NCBI RefSeq assembly: GCF_018143015.1 | Contig: NC_054746.1 | Coordinates: 11,213,532-11,277,531 of the forward strand | Source of the DNA: Lytechinus variegatus | Lineage: Eukaryota > Echinodermata > Echinoidea > Temnopleuroida > Toxopneustidae | Length of the DNA stretch: 64,000 nt | Reading direction: 5' to 3' | Shown here: piece after piece, positions 22,391 through 34,300 of the stretch | Layout of the letters: each line of letters starts with the position of its first letter | How positions within the stretch are numbered: position 1 is the stretch's first letter | The notes under the pieces: generated by a model | Seen by the model: the letters and a program-made list of their open reading frames with translations, nothing else | The model's database searches: none | Told to the model about the DNA's origin: nothing | Program-made: the position numbers and the translations under genes

Positions 22391-25300
22391 CTGGAAAGAG
22401 AAACACAAGAGAACAGTGAATGATAAGTGATGATGATGATGATGATAATAATGATGATGATGGTGATGACAATGATGATCAAATAGGTGATGATATTGAT
22501 ATGCACTACATTAACTGAACATGAAGTTCCCTTTTTATGGATAATTCATCAAAAATAATTGTCCCATACCTTTCTAAATATTGATTAATATCTGTCATCA
22601 GTGTTCTTTTTTATACATAGAATGCAATTTCAAACTGGTACAGAAATATTAAACATAAAAGAAAAATTCCCTCTTAATAACTAAGACCCCTGTTACACCA
22701 GGGTACTGTTGTACAAAGAGTTATGATAGATTTCCTACACAAGGCCAGTCTCGGGGTGCCCCGTGCCTGGTTTCCAAAAAGGTGACCTAAAATTTTGATC
22801 CCCTATTACACCAGAATCGTAACGAGTCTCTGGGGGCCTCGAGAAAGCTTTCTGTGCGTTTACACCGAATTACCAAAGCTGTCCGAGATAGGTTTGGCAG
22901 GGCACCAATCGCGCAGTGTGTTTGTTGTTTGTATAATCGTGCCACCTGTAGTGCATAAAGTGAACCCGTCTTGGACCAGTCACAGGCAGGTGTGTGTTCA
23001 TACCGAATCCAAAGCAGTCTGTGGGTGCCCCGAGACCGGTCTCAGAACACATCATGAGGTGGTCTAATTGCTCAGAAAGGGTCTCTGGTAGGTTTGTGCG
23101 TTTACACCGGATTAAAAACCTGCCCGAGACTGGTCTCGGGGCGCCTTGTGGATACTTAAGAAATCCAGTGTAACAGGTCTTAGTAATCAATAAGGAAGTC
23201 AATTATTCCCCTTAAGATAATAGTCAATTGTATCACGTTATTTTTTGTTTTATAAAACTCCTGTATGATACAATACATGCCACCATTTGTGACCAGCAAA
23301 ATAGTATCAAAGAATACAAACTTCAACACTTTACCTTCTTAACTTGCATCGCAACACCTTCAGGTAGATTTCTTTGAATGTACTCTAAGAACACACTAGC
23401 TGTGGAACCTGTTAGATGCTTCAGCTGAGAGAAAATAAAAACATAACATTATTGACCATCATCTTTATCACCATCCCATCACATTCATCATCACCTATTA
23501 TTCTGATTACCCCTATGTCTACATTTCATGAACTAGATTCATAAACTTTCAAAGTTACGATGGTAATTTAACGAATACCCCTAACATAGCCGAAGATCAC
23601 TGACCCTAAATGACCTTTGACCTTAGTCATGTGACCTGAAACTTAGGCAAGATATTCAGTAATACTTAATAACCCTTATGTCTAAGTTATGTGATTTAGA
23701 TCCATATACTTTTCAAGTTATGATTACATTTCAAGACCTTAGGTTAAGATTTGATGTTGACGCTGCCGCCACCGCCGTCAGGAAAGCGGCGCCAATAGTC
23801 TTGCACTTCTGCAGGCGAGACAAAATCGTTTATAATTACAGAAAAAAAGCCAGGAAAGCCCCCCCCCAAAAAAAAAATCTCCATTATCATCACTTCAAGT
23901 GGTAAATTAGTATACTTACTTTAATCACTCTGTAGTACGTTCTCATCTCATACTGTACCCTGTGTTTCTTGTACACATGTCTTGACTTCAGTAGAGTTAG
24001 TCTCCTAATGTTTCTGAATGGTTTAGCTCTAATGAAAAGAGAATGAATATAGTGTTACTATGTTATTACATGGCAAGTTCTGGGGCCATTTCATCACACA
24101 TGTAATAATAACAAATTTGAAATTACAGTATAAAGCTACTGAAATCTTTCATTCTGATTGGCTGATGGCATATTTATAATAAAAATTGTGCATTTGTTAT
24201 TATAACAAGTTTTTATGAAACGGGACACACGCCATAGATTTTGATGTTTTTAGGGCAAGGCCACTTTTCAAAAGGGCAAATTTCTTTATTAAAAAACTAA
24301 TAGGGAAATTTAAAAAGGTACTTTAGGCTGAAAATATGTATATCTAAATAAATAGAGCAATATTGACAAAGCAAAATGCTGAAAGTTTAATCAAAATCTG
24401 ATAACGGAGTTAATGAATTTTAAGGTTTAACAACGGTTATTTGCATGTCGTCATAAATATTCATTACGTGGGCTGATCATGATATCACATCCCCACATTC
24501 CTTTTTCTTAAGTTATTACATGAAATCATAATCGTTTCATTTTTTTCATAAATGCGTGAATGATATGTCTTCCTTATAAAGAAATAAGTTGCAGCAATAT
24601 GTACTTAATCAGATTTATATACAATTTTTTAGTTCTTGGTAGAAAAAATTTGAATAAACCTAACTTCATATAATAAAATACAAAAGAACAAGTGGGGATA
24701 TGACATCTTCAGTTTCTTCAATGAATATTCATGAAGACGCGCCTAGAACTGTTTCAGGGGAACAATGCAAATATTTGAAATGTCATAACTTTGTTATTAT
24801 CCCTTGTACAATTTTGTTCAAATTTTCAGTGTTTTGTTTGTCTTATTTTTCTATATCTGTTCAAATATTATTATTTTCAGCCTAGAATACCCCTTTTAAG
24901 GGCACATTAAATATTCAAGCCCAATGAAGGAGGCATGGAGGCCACTAAATTGCATATATACAAGGCTATGGTTTTCAATGTTCTTGGATTAATTTAGGTC
25001 TGCAATTTAAGGCCTGCAAGTCTACTATTAACAACTAATATATTTTAAGTAAATATATGCCCCACAGAGAAAACTTGACACTTTCTAAACACAAACATAA
25101 AAAAGCTGCTCACGACAAGGATTTAACATTTTGTTAATAAACAAGAAGTTGGTTAATCATTAGCATGCTTTTGGTCATTTGCAAGCCTATGATCATGATG
25201 ATAATTGATTGTATTATTTTGGAGTGTCATTCAATATACATGTATATTAGACCAGCATGAGAGTTCTTAAATGAAATTTACATCTGAAATTACTGAATTA

Positions 25301-28300
25301 CATTTACTAGGTGCTTAATAATAATGCAAGGTAAAGGCAAATATATTACTTTATAAACCCACTCTAAAATACACAAACGAAAATACCCCCCCCCCAAAAA
25401 AAAAGAGTCAAGCAAAGAAACAAACACTAAATCTATAAAAAATCAAAACCCAATAAATGTTGAGGTCCTAGGGACACAAACTTTCATTCTTTTCTAACTT
25501 TATTCCATCTGGGTTGGTTTACACAAATAATAATAATAATGGTAGAGTCCTAAAATAACATCTTACTTACATGCTTTCTATCTGGATATCCAGTTCATCA
25601 GCAGCAAGATTCACATACTTAGTGTAGCTGTCCAGAACAGCATCTTCATGACCTTTGACCTTGAGTTCAATCCATTTATACAGCTTGTCTGGTTCATCCT
25701 CATTAGTCTAAAATCATTAAAATCAGAATGTAAAGGCGATTGAGATACATACAAGAAGTTATGGAAATATATCAAGTTTGGAGAGAAGAATAAAAAAGGT
25801 GAAGTGAGAAAAAAACGACTTTCATCTGTGTGCTGTTTGAGCTGTGTGTCAAGCCTACAGTTTGGCAACTCATAAATGTGACGAATCTCATAAAACTACA
25901 ATGTGTATGATAAAATTGCAACTTTTTTTTCATGTTAACATGATAATTGTTTCATAAACATTTTTAATATCTAGTCCAATATCAATTTGATTGACATTTC
26001 CTGCAACTCATGTAGGATTATGACTTCATGGACATTAATTTCATTTGTGCCTTACTTTGGCACAAATAGAAATTTTACATCACGACAAAGAATCCCACAT
26101 AATTATCCAAGTGTAAACATATACCAAATCAAAATGGTATACTGGAAAAGATACTGTTATATGTGAGTTGTGTGTTGTGGACAAAGTTTTTTTCCATTAA
26201 ATTTGCACTTTTTTTGAGAAAAAGTCTTTCTGACTCACTCAGTAATTCCATGGTGATAAAATTCTCTGGGGCAATTCCATAATATGATCAACCTTTTTAT
26301 ACATCCAACCCCCATTGTTCTTAAGTCTTACTTCACTTTATAAACTGACCACACCGTGGTCCTTTCAGAATATTACAGACTGTCAAAAGAACCAGAAAAT
26401 AGAGACAGAAAATTTCACAAAGGTCTCACATACAGGGGGTCAGAGTCATAAGACGTAATTATTTCATGGAATTGCCCTCTGGCAAAAAAGAAAGAAAAAA
26501 GAAATGTATAATTCAACAACTCATTTTTTTGTGGAAAAATGAGCCAGTTTCATACCTGTACTTGTTGTGTATGCTGACTTGATGTTGTGTACGGTGAACA
26601 ACTCAGTCCTGCACATTGCGAAACAAGTGTGGATTTTGGTAGTGTTGAGCCTGGCAAAAAGAGGAATAAATGAATACAAACAAAATCATCTTAATAGTCT
26701 TAATTGAAACAATCAAATTACATGAATTATATTGATTTATAAATTGTATGATAATCTGAGCTGAGAAAAGGCTATTGCTGTTCTGACAGCCCAATAGGAA
26801 ATATCGTAACCTAGAATTCTATCTTTATTCCTTTTGATGTACCACACCACATTACAATTAAAAAAAAAAACCTTGTAATTTGGCAACTTGAATCTCATTA
26901 ACCTCAATACACATTTGTAATTTTCAATAAGTATATGGCTTAAAAAACACTTTGAATAACAAATATAAATTCTAGTTTGTAATCTCACTTCTAATCTCTT
27001 AGTGCAACAATCATATACATGGACTACCATTGGTTTAATAAAACATTAAATATATCTGGAGGCCGTTTCATAAAGCTGTTTGTAAGTTAAGAGTGACTGG
27101 TAATCCTTTCTTATGCTAAAACATCACCAATGAACATTTTGGCTTATTTTGGTACACTTTTTACCAGAAGAAAGGACCACTGGTCATTCTTAAAGTCACT
27201 TTTAATTTACGAATAGCTTTATGGAACACCCATCAGAGCAGTAAATTTTTGAATGCAACATAATTCACAAAGAATGAAATCTAGCATATCAAGATGAATT
27301 AAGGTTACCTGTAGGATAACTAAACAAACACCTTCCAAGAGACAATCCACTCTTCAGATACACTAATCTGAAAAAGAAAAGGAACAAAGGAATCCTAGTA
27401 GTACACTGAATTGAATTAAAAAGGCTTATAATGTTCCAGGGTGAGTTAAATGGCAGAAGTAAATACAAATATGGTTAAAAGTGTAAACTATATATCATAT
27501 TGATGCCTATCTGAGAATTTTCAATCCAACTTTAAAGTAGACAACCGAAGAATCAAAAGTATTTTATAATGTCTTTTTGTGGTCATCATTATAAAGGGGA
27601 AGTATTACTAATCAGATATATAACTTCACTTTTTAAAATAGTGATTAGAGTTTGCAGAAATCAGCTCTCAAAAATGACTTATTTTCATGGCATATTTCTG
27701 CCTTCGTCCGTCCTCTGGCGAGCTCCAGCTGAGTGACGTCACACCAAGAGCAGTGAGCAGCTGAGCTGACAGCAGCCCATTGAAGACGATCTTTCCAATC
27801 AGCGTTTTTTGCTCTTAGAATTGTTTATTCCTCACAAGATTGGTCTTATTACATAGATAAAAGTTTGAATTTTCTGAACAGTAAAATGAAATGCACATTT
27901 AACATATTTTGGTAACCGATATTCAGCTTAGAAAAAATTATTTGTTTTCAAGAAATATACGTGAATAAACAAAGCATATTTTCACTTAGAAATCATGCTT
28001 GCACCACATTGATATTATTATCAATATAAAACATAGACATTCGTCTTCACGACTGAATAAAAATTATGAAATTTAATTACGTAGCAAGTTCAGGAACCAC
28101 AAAAAAACACGGCAATATCCATCGCGAAATGATTGGAATTGCAGTTGGATTGCCGAAGCATTGCGAGGCAACAGCAGCGAACGCACTTTGTATATATGTG
28201 TGGCGTCGCGCGATAACCAGACTATTGGTGAGAGACAATAAATGCGCTAGGACGTCATTTAAATACGCGTGTCATCAAACTTTTGTCTGGCGCGCGTCGC

Positions 28301-31300
28301 GAGGAAAAACAAAACAAACAACCACCCGCGGGAAATAAAAAAATGTCAGGCGCATTTTTATTTTTCAGAACAGTGGATATTTGCTCGATATATTTGGTGG
28401 CGGGTTCGGATATATGTTGATTGGATTTAATTCCCCTGGCTCAAACTCATGAAGGTAAGTTGAATTATGTTGCAGATTGAGTTGTTTTGTTAGATTCATT
28501 GATAATTGTGATGCGAGGAATATGGCAACTTAACACTTGAATGTGAATTTTGTGTTGCGTATTTATGTGGATCGATCGATCGAGAGCTTTTTAGGAACTT
28601 CAAATTACATGCGACTGCTGAAGCGATTCGCGGTATTTGTCCGGGCCTTTGACGGCCTTTTTAAGATCTAACTTATGTCTGCCTAGGCTATCAACTAGAT
28701 CTGCACCTACTTAGATAGTCCGTCGTTTCATACTTGTATGTAGCGACGGACTATCTAAGTAGGTGCGGACGGGCTATGTTACACATTTGTATGTAACATA
28801 GCCATTTAAGTTAAATCTATCACATGCAATAAGTTTGTAAAAATATATATTTAAAAAAATCAAAATTGGACAAGGAGTAAAAAAGCCATGATAATTTAAA
28901 GATATGGATTATTTCGGTGAAACAGTTCTATGCATGATTTTTTATGAATTTACTTGACAAACTTATGCAAAGATGTTTCAACTTGAATGTTATTTTGTAT
29001 ATCATTACATGAAATTATGTTTGTTCTATTGTCCGCCTCCAAGACTATATAGATATTAATGAATGCAAAAAGGGTGATTTATCATTCACACACGTATGAC
29101 AAAATAAATAAGTATGATTTTATGTTTTGACATAAGAAAAATTAAAGTAGGGATGTGACATCATCAGCCCATCTAACGAATATTTATTAAGACGTGCTTA
29201 TATTGCATGAAAAACCTTTTTAGATCTAGTTATCAGATTTTGATGAAATTTGCAGCATTTGCTTGTATCTTAGTACGTTTGATGAGATCATTTTAAGCTC
29301 GAAGTATCCTTTTTAATTATGGACATTTTTCAAATCCCCTTCCAAAACAAATTCTTATTTGTCGGACTTCTGATTTTAATTTTTTTTCAGAGGGGTGGGG
29401 TTCATTTGCATGAGGTTTACCAAAACTGTGCAAATGATATCGAAATTATAACTAGAAAACAGATTGTCACAATTTATAAGAAATTTATTCAAAAATAACA
29501 ATATATATATATTTTTTTTTGGGGGGGTTATTTCTTATTTTTTCTACCATCTAGTCGAGCTACATTACATGAGGTTCGCCAACTTTCTACACAAAATCAT
29601 TCAATGTTTAAAAAAGAAATATTTTTGAAAATAAAAAGAAATATATTTTTTTTAAGTCTTTTTTAAAAATAAACTTCAACTCTGAAAATTTGTTAACTAA
29701 TTGGCCTTTATTTCGTTATGTGAAGCATGTTAAAGGCACATCATGGATCTACAGAGCAACTGTATTAGTGCAGTGAGGACAAGGCATCTCAGAACCACAA
29801 TGCAGCTGACAGCCGCCCTTCAATTTTTCTTTTACCCAACAATAGTTTAATCTTATTATTTTTGGTAGAAAAATATGACATCAGCGAGTACTTCCACCAT
29901 TATTAGAAATACAAATAACATTTACACACAGTCAAAGAGTGAAATGTTAAATATCATGTTGTTGATAAATGTCCATGAATCATGAAGAAATAAGAATGTA
30001 ATGTGACTGTTTTTATAACACATTAATATCGGTGAACTTTTCAATTGCATTCATCAAACATGCAGATTCGAGTCATCGGAACGTGGCATTTTTAAGACCG
30101 GGACATGAAGAAAGCAAACAATGCAGAGGACGAAAATTATCCCTTTTGGTGACCCTGCTGACATACTCTCTCAGATACTCCCATATATATCAACTGGATT
30201 TTCCAAATAGAAGGATTAGGATATATGGAAAGATCTTAGATGATGACAAGGCACCTCGGTCTCCCCGGTTGGGGAGGAAATGGAAAAAAAATACATGTTT
30301 TTCTTTGAATGAACAAACTCTATGAATTTTTTCGATTAAAAAACATTTAACTTAATTTATAACGTTTGCTGACCCATTAGAAGGATGTCATTGTAGAAAA
30401 TTGAAATGTGGTAAGTTTGCTACACGTACTGTATTAAGGAGTGTGTAATAATACTAAAGGCACACACTAAGGAGAGATTGTCGTGTTTAATATCCTTTTT
30501 AGTGCAAATTTGGACAGTGGAGAGCGATGCACATCCCTGAGTTTTGCTAATACTGCTGCATAGAAAAGAGTAAATGTATGTAGTCTCTTCCATATCAAGA
30601 ATTAACCTCTGAAATTATATTTTTATTCAAGCATTAGATGTTTACAACGCATTTCATTCACACGTGTACAGAGTGTAGCATAGAAAAGAAGATTATGTAT
30701 TTGTGATTATTTGTTAGTTATAATACCTGTCGTTTTAATATGTGGAGACAAGTTTTTATGCAAAGTTTTTTTTTCTTTTTAAACGAAGTGCCAAAAAATC
30801 ATAATCCTTCAGTGATCCAGATAATTTGGCACTAATTTGTGAAATATATTTCCATGACTACCCCATCCCTAAAAAGAAACCAACTGTGGCCCATTTCAAG
30901 AAATGTTGGTAATTATGATCCCTTGCTCGAATGAAAACTACCATGAAAACAGTGAAACTTCTGCTTCCTGATTCGCTCGTTCAATGAAAGTTGATATTTC
31001 GTCAAGAGTTGCTGTCATATTAAACCTTTATGAAATGTAGCTCGCATCAGCTTTATTGCCACATAAAAAACTTGGTTTTGCAAAATTGAATTTTGTTTGT
31101 GTTTATTTTCCAAAGCTTAAGCATGATTTTTTTAGATTTTACTTTGCGAGAAAGTAAAGTATGGACAAACAGCAAGGTAGTGTCTTTTTTTTTTTTGGGG
31201 GGGGGTTATGGGCAGGGAGGAATCTAGTAGGGTAGAGGTGGGCAGGGGCTTTGGCCCCACCTTTTTACCTAGAACGCATGTATAAACATGTAAAAAAATA

Positions 31301-34300
31301 CAATTTGATTGTGATCTTTTTGTTTGCATGGACAGCCCCCTCCCATTTTCGAAAATATTCTGCGGCGTATGTGGGGGTGGGCACCCCCCCAAAAAATAAT
31401 GATAAGCTGTCCCCCCCCCAAAAAAAAAGAATTCAGATAAATAATCCAACCACATCTGCCCCTGGTCATTGGATCTGGTGATCTCCTCCCATGTTAAAAC
31501 TACGCGCTATGACGAATGTAGTATGACAAATGGTCTCCATAAGGGTTTTTTTTGCATATAATGTGAGTGTGTGGGTGTGGGTTCTAGTGTGGGTGTGGTT
31601 GAATATGCATAATAATTTGTTTTATTGTATTCGCCTAGGTGTGTATGTATGAAATTATGTCTGCACTACAAAGATCACCTCGCCTAGGCCAGGTTATGTT
31701 GGGCGTTACAAGAGAACCAACATTTCCCTATCATGAAAAGATGAATAATATGCCAGACTACCATGACTACCCTTACAGCCAGGCAGGGGGGGGGGGTACC
31801 CCTGATTCAATTGGCCATATCTCTAATTTAAACATGAATTAGACTCTAATATTTTGTATAGACATTGTACCTGTGTCCAGGTACCAGAAAACATAAAAAC
31901 ACCAAAATCCAAAATTTCACCTATAATACCCATTTTCCCAGGATGGCTCACATATATCATTATGAACCCGGAAACGATAAGGATACTCTCTGTGGACAAA
32001 TCTGTACGCACGTAGTTTTTTTGTGAGTGCGGGGATCCTGGTTCGAAACTCTTTGATTTTTTTGGTTCGGGATTTTTTTTTTTTCAATTATATTCCTTCC
32101 CCGTTCCTACCAGCTCTTTTTTCTCTTTTTATTTTCATGTGAGATTCTGTTCAGTCCTGTATTTATTAAATCTTACTTCTTAATTGCTGCTTTTTATTTT
32201 CAAGTTAGATTCTCTAGGCCTACTTTGGGCAGCGACTCCCTCACGGTAGTCACTTAAGAACCAAGTTTGAAAGGACACTCGTAAAATTACGTCACTCTCG
32301 CCGATGAATATTCATTAGATCGTGGTCGTGCGTGTTCAATACAAACTCTCTGCATGCATGCACTCAGTGTGTATTGAACACGCACGATCATTCATCGGCG
32401 AGAGTGACATAATTTTACGAGTATCCTTTCAAACTTGGTTCTTAAGTGACTACCGGTACCCTGATCACTCACTGACTGGAGTGGAGCAACACAATGACGA
32501 ATGCAGTAGACAAAATCGGTCTTTACAGTCCACAATTCAATAAAAACGGGCAAAGGAACACAGTTCTGATTCACGTTTGGTCTGAAGTTGTCGAAAACAG
32601 AAATTGAATGTCACATAACATGAAGAAAATGGTAAATTCGGAAGATATTGAACAGGTCAGTAAGTTGATTCAGTGCATGATGCACAGAGAGCTGATGAGC
32701 TCGTCGATTGTGTGACGTCATTATTCTCGACCGTTTTCGGCTGCGTGATTGTCGGTCTGGGGGGCTGAGAAGGGTGTCTAATAATTTCATTTCTTGCATT
32801 TCCACGACATCTATAAGACTTTTTAGTGATATATTTGTGTATAAAAAGACAATACCTTTCCATCCATATATAATTTGTCTATAATCATCACTTTCGTGAA
32901 TTTTCTTCGTGTGTATCCTTTAAGAAGAATTTTTGAAAATGTTTTTGATAACACGTATTCACAGACATGCTTCTCTAAAACTTATGAATATTCAATTGAC
33001 ACCAATTATACAACATATGGTTTTGGATTAAAAATAAAAAGAAATGTGCAATGCATACCTTGATAACTGTGAATGAAATCTGACCAAGTCCTGAGTTTGG
33101 GGGACTGTCTTCACTAAGGAGGCTTTCTGAAACAGGAAGAGATAAAGTTCAATTAAATTCTTTTTTTTTTTCACTCATAAAAAGGAATCAACCTAGAGAC
33201 ATAGATATATACTATACATGAACACACAGTAAAAATATAGTGAACATGAGAGTGGGCAGTGGCAAGAAGGTATAATCTTATAAACACCAACCCAATAACT
33301 TAAAATGAAATAACATAGAAATTACACTAAAAATGAGACAACAAAAGCAAAAAAAAAAACCTAGCCAAAACAAAACTATTACATATGCCAACTCCACAAA
33401 AGTGTTAAAAAAAGGGAACAGACAATAACTTTATCAGGTCTGACAAAGACTCCGTCCAAAAGATCTCCTCCCCTAAAAGACTGCACCACGTCCTGAAGTA
33501 CCAACAGATTGTACATGTAATAATGTAATAATAAACAAAGTAGAAAAGAAGAACTAGGAAAGAGATGAACCTCAAACAAAAGGTGATTTTAACAACAGCA
33601 TATGTTGGAGAGATTCTTAATTTCATAACTTATCTCATATTGATTTTTGTTGATGGAAGGACAACGAGTGAAGTTTTATCTCTGGTCAAATCGAATCGAT
33701 GAGAGACCAATTACTTGGTGACTCCACCCCACATGCTGATTTCGAGGTAGAGCTCTGCTTTTTAATTTTCATGGTGTCCCAAGCAATATTGCAGTGGAAT
33801 GCACAGGACTTACACTGCCATGGCAGTAAACTTATAATATAAGATACCCAAATACCTCTCACAGCATATTATGTTATCAAATAATTTGCATGTAAAAACA
33901 TGGTTTGGGGAAGATCATATTTCTAACATAGGCCTATCCCCCAAGAAATGAAACGTTGTATAACATGCCAGACGAGCAAATACAGGTATTTTCCTATTTT
34001 CTCTATATTTTACCATATGGGATCATACAATGTTTTTTGTAAATATACAAGATTTTATTATATATTATGATGCAGGCCTGAAGGCTGAAGATAATGAGTT
34101 GCAATGATTGTGTAGGCCTATGCCTATTATAAGATTCATACACCTTTTTGAAAAAAAAAATTATACCATGTATAATACTTTTTTAATTTTATATAGATCT
34201 ACCCTTTTTCCACTTTCTTCCCATATTTTAGGTTTCAGGCTTTTTTGTTATGTTTCTCTTGTTTGTTTTGGTTTTATAATTTTTATTATCCTGAGTACCG

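Larger units (their letters stand above)
27368..33058 (-). other. MRPS10: MRPS10 intron 2 (5.7 kb)
   Basis: Contains a CpG-rich segment (28060-28455), paired hairpins (28703-28803), a family A MITE remnant, a G/C-run element (31185-31470) and a foldback MITE (32244-32455). The remainder is AT-rich with no supported gene. Confidence 0.75.

Noticed and set aside
28066..28338. 90-codon plus-strand ORF in the CpG-rich patch
   Set aside because: No protein-like pattern or known motif; ORF length follows from GC-rich composition.
31132..31481. Gly/Pro-rich ORFs on both strands
   Set aside because: Artefacts of long G, C and A homopolymers in a dispersed element.
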